Shown here: positions 26,060 through 34,101 of the stretch, piece by piece
Position numbering within the stretch: the stretch's first letter is position 1
How the letters are laid out: the number at the start of each line of letters is the position of its first letter
DNA from: an uncultured archaeon
Lineage (GTDB): Archaea; Thermoproteota; Bathyarchaeia; TCS64
Direction of reading: 5' to 3'
Length of the DNA: 64,000 nt
Assembly (NCBI GenBank): GCA_938048735.1
Contig: CALIUM010000006.1
Span: 1 to 64,000, forward strand
The notes under the pieces: generated by a model
What the model saw: the letters and a program-made list of their open reading frames with translations, nothing else
Databases searched by the model: none
Told to the model about the DNA's origin: nothing
Program-made: the position numbers and the translations under genes

Positions 26060-27244
26060 TCAGTTGTGGGATGTTATCCCTAATCTCGAGGCTATTTGAG
26101 TGAATTGACGCATGTCCCTCAAACCCAAAAGGCCTAGATTCCCTATGTGAACCCTTTCAAGGTGTTTTCTCGCAGCCCTATAACAATCCACAGCCTGTTC
26201 GAGGGGGGTTACTGGGAGGTCCTGCATCAGGTGGGCTGGGTGGAATATGAGGAGGCTGTATGGGATCTCGGGGTCATGAGCTGCTATGAACTCCGCGATA
26301 GCTTCAACCTCCCTAGAATCCACATATCCTGGGACGAGCAGGGTTGTGGCTGTGAGTAGGGGGAGGTCAGGCCTCTCGGAGTATAGTTCATCCGCGATCA
26401 TCTCGAAGTTCCTATATGCCCGCTCGTTTGGGACTCCGCTCAGGGCTAGGCTGAGCTCGGGGGTGAAGGCCTTCAAGTCGAACTTAACATTACCTCCGGT
26501 CACGAGGGAGATCTCCGCGGCCCTCCTCACCAACACCTTATCTCCACACCCATTCCATTCAAAGCATACTCTGAGGGGTTTATCCCCCCTAGCCTCAATG
26601 GCAGCCTCCGATGCCTTGATGGCGAACGGGAGCTGGGGCTCCGGCGACCCCCCGAAGAAGCATATACATGATATTTTTGGGTCCCTTTCCACCCAGCTGG
26701 CGAACTCCTCAACCGAGACCGTATCCCCCTCATTAAACACTTTATGGGAGGGGTTCTGGCAGAATAGGCAGTCGAAGTTGCATCCATATAGGAAGACGGC
26801 GAGGTTGCTGTAGCCCCACTCAGGCCCCTTCGTGTAGCTGTACTTTGGATAGCCAGCCCCCGTCCCTCCGGGGCAGAACCAGGCTGAGCAGCAGTTGGTT
26901 ATATGGGGGTCTAGATATGCATATAGAAGGCCTCTCTCGGTGCTGGTTAGGGATCTTAAAACCCCCTTCTCATTCCACCTCAAACCACAGTAACCTCTCT
27001 CCCCCTCTCCCATGACGCAGGAGTTTGAGCAGAGCCTACAGGGGAGGCCTCCAGGTGTTTGAGGAGGTCTCGGAGGAAGACCATATTTCACCCTACCCCT
27101 CTCATGCCCCCTCTCAATATACCTCATAACCTCTCCAGACCCCCCTCTTATACAGTTCAGGCATACGCCGAGGGCCTCGGCCACAAGGCTCGAGGCCTCC
27201 CCGCAGATCCCGCATCTGCCCCAATACCCCTTCTGGATCCTCAA
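26060..27244 (-). CDS. Radical SAM protein with N-terminal Cys-rich region, activase-like
   Basis: This 394-residue protein begins with two Cys pairs (CGICGEASSL and CLNC), then CRLCSNSCVMGEGERGYCG, a CCSAWFCPGG segment, and the radical SAM cluster YGCNFDCLFCQNPSHKV. FFGGSPEPQLPFAIKA is the SAM-binding glycine motif. It is the third glycyl-radical-activase-like protein within 7 kb. Seven or more non-cluster cysteines at the N-terminus could bind an auxiliary cluster or zinc. No target gene is adjacent. It is likely transcribed leftward from a promoter in the AT-rich region upstream. Confidence 0.86.
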   Translation of the reverse strand: MRIQKGYWGRCGICGEASSLVAEALGVCLNCIRGGSGEVMRYIERGHERGRVKYGLPPRPPQTPGGLPCRLCSNSCVMGEGERGYCGLRWNEKGVLRSLTSTERGLLYAYLDPHITNCCSAWFCPGGTGAGYPKYSYTKGPEWGYSNLAVFLYGCNFDCLFCQNPSHKVFNEGDTVSVEEFASWVERDPKISCICFFGGSPEPQLPFAIKASEAAIEARGDKPLRVCFEWNGCGDKVLVRRAAEISLVTGGNVKFDLKAFTPELSLALSGVPNERAYRNFEMIADELYSERPDLPLLTATTLLVPGYVDSREVEAIAEFIAAHDPEIPYSLLIFHPAHLMQDLPVTPLEQAVDCYRAARKHLERVHIGNLGLLGLRDMRQFTQIASRLGITSHN

Positions 27245-27628
27245 ATCTCACTCCTCTAAATGAACCGGCTCCTAAATTAGTTACTAAAACAAAGACATAG
27301 TGATAAGAAAATCACAAAACATTGAATATCAGGAGACTCTCGGGATCCATTGGGCTGACCCCGAAGGGAGGTTTATCGTATAGGAGGTTTAAGCCTAGTC
27401 CAAAGCATCATATAAATCTTCTTAAAGGTGGAGGGTGGAAATACGAATCTTTCTCGAGAACCTCCCTAAAATTAAGATAAGTTTCCCTATATATCCTCCT
27501 ATTACCATGATTTCCAAAATCGGCTAGTCGTTTTACCCTATGAAAGAATTTTTATCCATTTATAAAAATTAACGAGGCTTTTTTAAATCCTATTTAATTT
27601 TATATATCTTTTGTAGGTCTTTAGTCTG
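27245..27628. promoter_or_regulatory. Intergenic region with TATA-like elements for the Ntn hydrolase gene
   Basis: These 384 bp contain no gene that I can support. The right half is AT-rich; TTATAAAAATT near 27560 and TTTATATATC near 27600 are TATA-like, the second about 20-25 bp before the GTG start at 27629. The left side must also hold the promoter of the reverse radical SAM gene at 27244; no element there is clear. Confidence 0.4.
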
Positions 27629-29023
27629 GTGAAAACCTTGGCCAAACCATTCATAGTTGGAACCTCAAACGCTAGGGATATGCTCCCAAGAGGTTTAGAG
27701 ATATTGAGGAGGGGGGGCTCCGCTATGGACGCTGTGGAGGAAACCATCCGAGCCGTGGAGGAGAACCCACTAGACACCGGTGTAGGCTTGGGTGGGATAC
27801 CCAACCTCCTGGGCATCCCCCAGCTTGACGCCTCGATAATGGATGGCAGAACCCTAAGGGCAGGGGCTGTCGCAGCAGTAGAGGGATACCTCCACCCGAT
27901 ATCTATAGCTCGTAAGGTTCTAGAGGTCTCGCCCCACGTCCTACTGGTGGGCCGGGGAGCCGAACTCTTCGCCGAGGCCATGGGATTCAAGCGCCAAGAA
28001 CTCCTAACTGAGAGGAGCCTGAAGGTATACAGGGCCTTCCTCGAGGATGCTCTTGGAGGCCTTGACGAGAGCTTTGGGGATGCGAGGGCCTATTGGACTG
28101 ATTATGTGAGGATCTTCAAGCTTAGAGACTGGTACATGAAGCTCTCAGATATCTATCATGGGACCGTTAATGTGATGGCGATGGATGGGAATGGTGATAT
28201 CTGCTCAGGGGTCTCCACGAGCGGAACGGCCCTGAAGCTTCCAGGTAGGGTTGGGGACTCTCCTATAATAGGGGCTGGGAACTACTGTGACAATAGGGTC
28301 GGAGCCGCGGCCTGCACCGGGAGGGGAGAGCTCTCTATAAGGCTTTCGACCGCGAGGAGCATAATATTCTATATGGAGAATGGCATGAGCGTCCAAGAGG
28401 CCTGCGTCAGGGCCATGAGGGAGGCCTTAGCCCTTGGAGAGTATGGCGGCCTAAGCTGCCTGGCCTTCGATAAGGATGGGAACACCATGTCGGCCTCGAT
28501 AAGCCGGGAACCGATATATTACTATATGGATGTGGACTCGGAGGAGCCGGAGCAGAGGAGGGGGGTATGGGTTAGGGCTGAGGGAGGCTTGAGCCACAGG
28601 GGTTATGACCCAAGGCTCATAACCAGAAACGTCTACGGTGAGAGGCGCCCAGTGCTGGGGGAGGTTGTGGCCATACTCCACATAACCTTCGAGAAGAGGG
28701 GGCTCAAGCTCATCGAGGCGATGAGCAGGGCCCTACTCCAAGGAGAGATCCATGAACTCATGATAACCGACGAGGAGCCAACCCTAGGGGGAACCGTGGA
28801 CAGGGTCTCCGCGATAGCGTTCTTCGAGGTCAAGAGTGGAGGGGTCATAGTTGTGGGAGATGAAGTAACCCTCGATGGTAGGCCCTTAGGAACCTTGGGG
28901 GGTTTTGACCTCACCCATATGCCAAACCACATGAACATCCTCATCAGATCTAACTCGCTTGAAGCTCCAAGAGTCAACCTAGGGGATCTGGTAATCTTCC
29001 ATGGGTCCCGCACAGCGCATTAG
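27629..29023 (+). CDS. Ntn-hydrolase of the isoaspartyl peptidase/glycosylasparaginase family, C-terminally extended
   Basis: This 464-residue protein starts at GTG. Residues 1-170 give the alpha chain (MLPRGLEILRRGGSAMDAVEETIRAVEENPLDTGVG, GIPNLLG), and the nucleophile Thr lies at the GTVNVMAMDGNG junction where autoproteolysis is expected. The beta chain (VSTSGTALKLPGRVGDSPIIGAGNYCDNRVGAAACTGRGE) follows. A further ~120 residues (after about 340) are not part of the classic fold. The family cleaves beta-aspartyl or glycosyl-asparagine bonds. It converges with the MFS gene, overlapping 4 nt. Confidence 0.88.
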   Translation: MKTLAKPFIVGTSNARDMLPRGLEILRRGGSAMDAVEETIRAVEENPLDTGVGLGGIPNLLGIPQLDASIMDGRTLRAGAVAAVEGYLHPISIARKVLEVSPHVLLVGRGAELFAEAMGFKRQELLTERSLKVYRAFLEDALGGLDESFGDARAYWTDYVRIFKLRDWYMKLSDIYHGTVNVMAMDGNGDICSGVSTSGTALKLPGRVGDSPIIGAGNYCDNRVGAAACTGRGELSIRLSTARSIIFYMENGMSVQEACVRAMREALALGEYGGLSCLAFDKDGNTMSASISREPIYYYMDVDSEEPEQRRGVWVRAEGGLSHRGYDPRLITRNVYGERRPVLGEVVAILHITFEKRGLKLIEAMSRALLQGEIHELMITDEEPTLGGTVDRVSAIAFFEVKSGGVIVVGDEVTLDGRPLGTLGGFDLTHMPNHMNILIRSNSLEAPRVNLGDLVIFHGSRTAH

Positions 29024-30201
29024 GCTCTATCCAAGGACCCGGTTCTCGGAGCTTTTACAAATGCGGCGGAGAGGGCTCCAAGGAACATGAGGATCGAGAT
29101 AACTATGAGGCCCAGACCATATGTCGAGGTCACATCTCTCACATATCCGAGAATGAAGGGAAGGGCCAGGGCCCCAAGGGATGCGAAGGTGTTGTGGATG
29201 CCGGATATCCTCCCCGCGGACACCACTCCATATAGTTTGGGAATTATGGTGAATGATGGGCTCCGGCTGAAGTTAACAAGCCAGCCCATCAACAATACGA
29301 TTAGATACAAGGCCGAACCGGAACTAGGGTGATTTAGGAATATCGCGGCTGGTGCCAGGCCCATAAAGGTCGAGAAAAGGATCAATCTCTCCCCGACGCG
29401 GTCTGAGATAATACCTCCAAGGGGGTTTGAGAGCATACCCGAGATATTGAAGAGGGATAGGGCAGCCCCGGCCGCTATGATGCTGAGGCCATGCTCCTCG
29501 CTCAACAGCAAGGGGAGCCACGCGATGAAGGTGTAATATGAGCCCAGGCGGAGGAACTGGATGAAGGCTAGAAGCCAGAAGCTCCTGCTTCTGAATAGGC
29601 TCTTTAGATCTCCTTCGATTCCCCCGCGCTGACCCTCTCTGTCCCTAAGGCTGAGCCAGGCCGGAAGGGATGATAACACCCCGATGACGCCGAAGAGTAT
29701 TAGGGTCTTCCTCCATCCCAGAGTGATGCTTATGAGAGGGGATGCCCAAGACGCGAACACTAGGCCTAAGCTTCCTCCTATGCTCAGCACTCCGAGCATC
29801 GTCCCCCTTAAACCAGATGAGAACCAGGTTGAGACCAGTTTCACAGATGGTACGAAGATCCCAGCCCCTAGAAGCCCAGCTAGGAACCTCGACGCCATGA
29901 CCTGCCATATAGAGCCAGATAGCCCGAAGAGGATCATGGCGGAAGCCGTTCCAATCAGGCTCATCGTCATGACCCTCCTGCAGCCATATCTGTCGGCTAG
30001 GTATCCCCAAGGTATCTGGCCTATGGTGTACCCCACGTGGTAGGAGGACATCAGGGCTCCGCTGAGGGTGTAAGTGAGGGCCAACTCCTCCTTTATGAGG
30101 ATTAAGACTGGGGAATAGGCCGAGTTGAGGAGGTTCAATATGAAGAGGGAGAGGAACCCTCCCAATAGAATACCAAGGTTGTCCTGAAGCCTTCCTCCCA
30201 T
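29020..30201 (-). CDS. Major facilitator superfamily transporter
   Basis: This 393-residue protein has about 12 hydrophobic segments with short loops and the MFS signature GYLADRYGCRRVM between the second and third helices, plus a matching GGIISDRVGERLIL in the second half. Substrate specificity cannot be read from the sequence; the family includes anion and dicarboxylate or sugar-acid importers. The N-terminus (GGRLQDNLGILLGGFLSLFI) has no cleavable signal. It shares a 4-nt overlap with the convergent Ntn hydrolase. Confidence 0.88.
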   Translation of the reverse strand: MGGRLQDNLGILLGGFLSLFILNLLNSAYSPVLILIKEELALTYTLSGALMSSYHVGYTIGQIPWGYLADRYGCRRVMTMSLIGTASAMILFGLSGSIWQVMASRFLAGLLGAGIFVPSVKLVSTWFSSGLRGTMLGVLSIGGSLGLVFASWASPLISITLGWRKTLILFGVIGVLSSLPAWLSLRDREGQRGGIEGDLKSLFRSRSFWLLAFIQFLRLGSYYTFIAWLPLLLSEEHGLSIIAAGAALSLFNISGMLSNPLGGIISDRVGERLILFSTFMGLAPAAIFLNHPSSGSALYLIVLLMGWLVNFSRSPSFTIIPKLYGVVSAGRISGIHNTFASLGALALPFILGYVRDVTSTYGLGLIVISILMFLGALSAAFVKAPRTGSLDRA

Positions 30202-30318
30202 ATTCCCAATACCTTCAAGATCCCAGATTTATTTCATACCCCTTTAACGCATGCCTCAACCAGGAGAAAGAGGATCGGGATGAGAAGAATTTGAGGTTGA
30301 CCCTCTCTGAGCTGGAGA

Positions 30319-30924
30319 TCACTCCTTTTTTCCGACTATGACATACATACTAGCGTATCTTTCTTCATCAGTTTCAAATATTTGTTTATTCCTTATCCCC
30401 AAGAAATATTCTTCCTTAATTATTTTGAAAAACTCGGATATAGGCTTTTTAATCTCATTTAAATCACTAATTTTTATTTTTCTGAAGTAGTCTTGAGGAT
30501 CTTTTATCTCTTCGTTAAAATAGTCTGATTTAGGATTTAAAATCATTACCAAAATTTTTCCATTTTTCTTTAATGCTCTATGAATTTCTTTTATAGCTCT
30601 GTAATAGTTTTCTAGGAATTCAAGGGTTGCCACAGAAAATATAGCTTCAATTTTTGATTCTCTAAACATAAGATGGTTTACATCTCCAATAATAAACATA
30701 CCTTTACTCCTATTTGACGCCTCTTTTATCATTTCCTCTGAAATGTCTAAACCTATAATACTAAATTTTGATAGGTATTTTTCAAATTCCCCAATTCCAC
30801 ATCCAACATCAACAATCAAATTAAATTCCTTCATTTCATTTAAGATATATTCAGATTCCCTTAATATAATCCCTCTTCCAAAATCACTTTCATAAAAATT
30901 AATAAATCTCTTTACAATTTCCAT
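30319..30924 (-). CDS. SAM-dependent methyltransferase, AT-rich and probably acquired
   Basis: About 201 residues from ATG 30924 (an in-frame GTG at 30936 gives 205). The class I fold is evident: LIVDVGCGIGEFEKYL is the SAM loop, followed by IIGLDISEEMIKEA, FIIGDVNHLMF, FSVATLEFLENYYRAIKEIHRALKKNGKILV. The substrate is unknown; the nearest type is the UbiE/BioC-like group. Base composition is about one third G+C against about 55% for the neighbours, with AAA/ATT/TTA-rich codons, so recent transfer is likely. It lies next to relics of an integrated element. Confidence 0.85.
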   Translation of the reverse strand: MEIVKRFINFYESDFGRGIILRESEYILNEMKEFNLIVDVGCGIGEFEKYLSKFSIIGLDISEEMIKEASNRSKGMFIIGDVNHLMFRESKIEAIFSVATLEFLENYYRAIKEIHRALKKNGKILVMILNPKSDYFNEEIKDPQDYFRKIKISDLNEIKKPISEFFKIIKEEYFLGIRNKQIFETDEERYASMYVIVGKKE

Positions 30925-30932
30925 CAACCCGA

Positions 30933-31076
30933 TCACCTATCAACATCAAGGAAGGGTTGCTTTTCATATTTAATCGTAACTACGGACAGCGTTTCGCAGT
31001 AAGAAATCATCATCAAAGCCCTCTCTTTTGCGTCATGTCTGTTCTTGGCCTGGCGCCAGTCAACAGAGAAAGCCAT
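30933..31076 (-). CDS. Possible 47-residue ORF upstream of the methyltransferase
   Basis: An ATG at 31076 (GAGGGAGCC before it) opens a 47-residue frame beginning MAFSVDWRQAKNRHDAKERA and ending just inside the methyltransferase leader. Its amino-acid usage is protein-like but I recognise nothing. It may be a small gene co-transcribed with the methyltransferase or a remnant of a longer gene. The wider region 30937-31171 otherwise shows nothing clear. Confidence 0.2.
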   Translation of the reverse strand: MAFSVDWRQAKNRHDAKERALMMISYCETLSVVTIKYEKQPFLDVDR

Positions 31077-31171
31077 GATGGCTCCCTCAGAATCTCCTCA
31101 ATTGTCAAGCCATTAAAGACTCCTAGCATATTCCAATGCAGCCGTCAAATGCGAAGTTATTTTTGTTAGGC

Positions 31172-31400
31172 ATGATGCTCTGGTTGGCTGCGAGGGAGCG
31201 CGAGGAGGCCATGGAGGTGCTCCCACAGCCCCTCGAAATGGAGAGTGGGATATTGTGGGCCGCGTGCACCTCTACATCGCCATTGAACTCCTCGAAAAGG
31301 CCCACTCCCTAGGCCTTAATCTCTCAAAAGTCGCTGAAAACTTCCTCTGAAAAGTCATAGAGGCCCTGGAATCGACGGATTTTCAAAATCTTCAAAAAGA
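31172..31400 (+). pseudogene. Relics of element genes beside tRNA-Val
   Basis: From 31172 the frame reads MMLWLAAREREEAMEVL, matching the C-terminal SREREEAEKLL of the winged-helix gene at 878-1444. From 31261 another frame reads VHLYIAIELLEKAHSLGLNL followed by SKVAENFL, a stop, and then KVIEALE without frame change; this is the pattern of short CcdA/RHH-like antitoxin-type proteins common in archaeal elements. Both pieces are broken by frame changes and a TGA. They sit immediately beyond the 3' end of tRNA-Val, the place expected for a past integration. Confidence 0.6.
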
Positions 31401-31409
31401 AGCTCAAAT

Positions 31410-31487
31410 TGGTGGGCCGGGCCGGACTTGAACCGGCGACCTCTGCCTCGTAAGGGCAGCGTCCCAACCAAGCTAGACGACCGGCCC
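31410..31487 (-). tRNA. tRNA-Val (anticodon TAC), CCA encoded
   Basis: The reverse strand gives acceptor GGGCCGG/CCGGCCC, anticodon arm CTGCC-CTTACGA-GGCAG with anticodon TAC, T arm GCCGG-TTCAAGT-CCGGC, discriminator A and CCA. It lies 20 bp downstream of the HD-domain gene in the same direction and may be read through from it; no clear TATA element is visible between them. Confidence 0.95.
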
Positions 31488-31507
31488 TCACTGGTCGGCT
31501 TACTCTA

Positions 31508-32035
31508 TTATCCGGAGGCGATGAACCTCGATATCTCTTCATGAAGGGCTCTTAACCTATCTATGGCTGGGTGCTCCCTTCCCAACTCTTCGGCGAATTT
31601 TTCTATCGTCTCCTCTATTGGGATCCTCCGATCCCCCTCTATGAGCTTGTCGGCGTAGGCTACGATCTTCTCCTCCATCGTCTCTGGTACATAGTTCCCA
31701 CCCCTTAGGCCTAGCTTCTCCGCCTCCTCTGAGGTGATCCCCCCTCCGACATGCCTCTCTATTATCCTAGCCAGGGGTTCTGGAAGGCCCTTCTCCCTTG
31801 CCATCTGTCCACCTACGACGCCATGTTCAACCGAGTGGGTCCTGCATCTTCCAATATCATGGAGGAGGGCCCCGGCCTCTACGAGCCTCATGTCTACATC
31901 TGCTCCATTCCTCCTGATAATCTCAGCCAGCTCCATCGCTATCCTCGCTACGCTTATGCAGTGCTCTATGATGGGGGGGTTGCATCCAGCCTTCCTCATG
32001 ATAAATATAGCCTCCTCCCTATTTGGTATCTTCAA
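31508..32035 (-). CDS. HD-domain hydrolase (HDIG family, archaeal TIGR00295 type)
   Basis: This 175-residue protein has PIIEHCISVARIAMELAEII, the HD motif GALLHDIGRCRTHSVEHG, LARIIERHVGGG and EKIVAYADKLIEG, all four metal-binding patches of the HD fold. It is a predicted metal-dependent phosphohydrolase of unknown substrate. Its start overlaps the stop of the TFE gene by 4 nt (ATGA), so the two are cotranscribed. Confidence 0.85.
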   Translation of the reverse strand: MKIPNREEAIFIMRKAGCNPPIIEHCISVARIAMELAEIIRRNGADVDMRLVEAGALLHDIGRCRTHSVEHGVVGGQMAREKGLPEPLARIIERHVGGGITSEEAEKLGLRGGNYVPETMEEKIVAYADKLIEGDRRIPIEETIEKFAEELGREHPAIDRLRALHEEISRFIASG

Positions 32036-32538
32036 ACCTTCAACTCCTCCTCCAGCTCCTCTATCTTCTTCTTCAGGAAGTCTATGGAGGCACTGTTGTC
32101 GAGAGGGTTTAGGGGTCTACCGCACGACGGGCATTTGAAGACCGTCTCTATGGCCTCCTCGAAGGCCACCTTTGGGCAGCTGGATGAGCCGCAGTGGTAG
32201 AACTCGTGCTGTTGCTCATACTCGAGTCTAGTCTTGAGCTTCTTCAGGATCTTCTGCTTCACCCCCTGGATATAGGCGTCCACAAGCTCCGGCTGGAGCC
32301 TCCACTGGAAGATGAACCATCCCGTATCCTTATCCCTCGACCTCCTACTCGTGACAAGGCTGTGATTATAGAGCTTATAGAGTAGCCTCCTAACGTTGTT
32401 TATCTGGATACCGGTCTTCGCCGAGATCTCCTCGACGGTGGTGTCACCGCTCTCACGTAGGGCCTTGACTATCTTCACCCCCTCCTCACCCCCGAGGATC
32501 TCGACGAGTTCTAGGAGGTTCTCCTCATTACTGTTCAA
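32032..32538 (-). CDS. tfe: Transcription factor E, alpha subunit
   Basis: This 168-residue protein contains the N-terminal extended winged helix (GVKIVKALRESGDTTVEEISAKTGIQINNVRRLL, DTGWFIFQW) and a C-terminal zinc ribbon with Cys pairs in FYHCGSSSCPK and FKCPSCGRPL, joined by a helix. It matches archaeal TFE-alpha, which helps RNA polymerase open promoters. It ends with an acidic coil (KKKIEELEEELKV). It overlaps the downstream HD gene by 4 nt. Confidence 0.95.
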   Translation of the reverse strand: MNSNEENLLELVEILGGEEGVKIVKALRESGDTTVEEISAKTGIQINNVRRLLYKLYNHSLVTSRRSRDKDTGWFIFQWRLQPELVDAYIQGVKQKILKKLKTRLEYEQQHEFYHCGSSSCPKVAFEEAIETVFKCPSCGRPLNPLDNSASIDFLKKKIEELEEELKV

Positions 32539-32722
32539 GGCCCATCCTTCGCATTCTTTTCTAAATACATATGTATATCAAGAACTTAAATCTTTAAAGA
32601 GAAGAGGCCAAAATCGTAATGACTCCTTCAAGAGTGTTCTCTAGGCGCCTTGAGGAGCGAGTTGAGAATCCTTCGAGTCCAGGACCCTATGAAAATGGGC
32701 ATATAAATTTGCCTTCTATATT

Positions 32723-33307
32723 TCATGAGCTACTGTGGGGTTTTAACTTCGAGTGGGGAAAAACTCGATTGGGATCTTTAGGTCTTAGGTTTTCAACCCG
32801 CTTCCCCTTAGCCTGGGGAACTATTCTGAGCCTCGCCCCTTCGTGGGCGAGGCTCAGCTCCTTTCCTTCATGGAGTTCATGGAGGAAGACCGCCAGTGCA
32901 CTCACCTCGGAGTGGGGTTGGGAGGTCACTGAGACGTTCCAGTCGGCTAGTTTGAAGACCTCCCCTGGAACCTTCGCCCCTCCAACAACTATCAGCTTCG
33001 GGGCCGGCTCCGCCCTGATCAGCGGAACCACATCCGTCAGGGGGAGACCGTACATCGTGAGGTGGATCACCTTGCCCCTCTCCTTCCATGCTTTAACGGT
33101 TCTCCTCCAATCTGAGACATATTCTAGGGTGAATCTTCCGCCCCAATCTTCGCAGACCTTCCTGATGGAATCCTCCATCGAAGGATCCCTAACCCCACTG
33201 TAGTAGGCCCCGGAGGCCCCGAAGGCCCTAGCAGCGAGCATGAGGTGGGTTGTAACCCTCTCATCTCTATGGGGCCTATGGCCTAGTCTTAGCACGTATA
33301 GGGACAT
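32723..33307 (-). CDS. trm56: tRNA (cytidine-56-2'-O)-methyltransferase, aTrm56
   Basis: This 194-residue protein matches COG1303 throughout: YVLRLGHRPHRDERVTTHLMLAARAFGA, the SPOUT knot region with IVVGGAKVPGEVFKLADWNV and VTSQPHSEVSALAVFL. It methylates the 2'-OH of C56 in the T loop of archaeal tRNAs. Near the C-terminus the gene contains a perfect 13-bp hairpin. The 184 bp upstream of TFE (32539-32722) hold no gene. Confidence 0.93.
   Translation of the reverse strand: MSLYVLRLGHRPHRDERVTTHLMLAARAFGASGAYYSGVRDPSMEDSIRKVCEDWGGRFTLEYVSDWRRTVKAWKERGKVIHLTMYGLPLTDVVPLIRAEPAPKLIVVGGAKVPGEVFKLADWNVSVTSQPHSEVSALAVFLHELHEGKELSLAHEGARLRIVPQAKGKRVENLRPKDPNRVFPHSKLKPHSSS
32826..32857. repeat. Perfect 13-bp inverted repeat within the trm56 coding region
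   Basis: CTGAGCCTCGCCC (32826-32838) and its exact reverse complement GGGCGAGGCTCAG (32845-32857) are separated by six bases CTTCGT. The structure lies inside the 3' third of trm56 and forms a very GC-rich stem. It is not followed by a T-run. Confidence 0.85.
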
Positions 33308-33424
33308 TCCCAGAGGTTGATCAAAGGCGGGGCCCTTTTAATTTGCTCCCATCACGGAGACATTTACTCTTTTTTTAGTAACAACTTTTATATTGGTAAA
33401 TGGGGACCTCTTGAGGTGGTCGAT

Positions 33425-34015
33425 ATGAGGGGGAGATCCACGAAGAGCATCGTTATGACAGGAATTATGGGAGCCTTTGGGAATGCCCTCTCCTTCCTCT
33501 CCATAAGGGTAGCGCCCCTGGTTCCCTCCCTCCCCCTAGGCCCCATCAGCGTCTCGATAGCCCTCGACATGTCACATATAGCGACGTTTATCGCGGCCCT
33601 CTTCGGAGGCCCCATCCCGGGCTGCCTAACTGGGCTGATCGGGGGCCTCTTAGCATCCTACGAGTTCGGATTCTCGAAGGGGAACCTGATAACCGGTTTC
33701 GGCCTACCCATCGGAAAGGCCCTCACCGGTTTGACGGCTGGGATTATCCTAAGGAGATTTGGGTCGAGATTGAGGAATGGGGTTATGATGGTGCCCATAA
33801 CGATGGCCTCCTACATCCCTGAGGGAACTTACACTGCCCTCCTCTTCATCTACATCTTCCCAATAGCCTTCGGGCTTCCAATGTGGATTGCCAGCATGTT
33901 AACCCTTCAGATCCTCACAAAGGCGTTTATAGAGATGGCCGTGATGGGATTCATCTTCATGGGCCTAATCAGAAACAAGGGGTTCTATGAGTACATCAGG
34001 GGGCTATTCTCCTAG
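33425..34015 (+). CDS. Membrane protein of the ECF-transporter S-component type
   Basis: The likely start is ATG 33425 (MRGRSTKSIVMTGIMGAFGNALSFL), giving about 196 residues; the longer frame from 33317 adds an unlikely cysteine/histidine-rich leader. Five or six hydrophobic helices with GPISVSIALDMSHIATFIAALFGG, CLTGLIGGLLA and LPIGKALTGLTAGIILRR recall S components (vitamin-specific) of ECF transporters. No A/T component genes are adjacent. The substrate is unknown. Confidence 0.65.
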   Translation: MRGRSTKSIVMTGIMGAFGNALSFLSIRVAPLVPSLPLGPISVSIALDMSHIATFIAALFGGPIPGCLTGLIGGLLASYEFGFSKGNLITGFGLPIGKALTGLTAGIILRRFGSRLRNGVMMVPITMASYIPEGTYTALLFIYIFPIAFGLPMWIASMLTLQILTKAFIEMAVMGFIFMGLIRNKGFYEYIRGLFS

Positions 34016-34101
34016 ACCCCTCCTCCCGGGAACCCCTCCTTACTAGACCATCCTTAATCCAATCGGTTTTTATAACTCAAAATATTATAGAGTAGGCTGT
34101 T

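Noticed and set aside
32619-33203. 194-residue forward open frame
   Set aside because: It is the antisense shadow of trm56, which has clear family motifs on the other strand.
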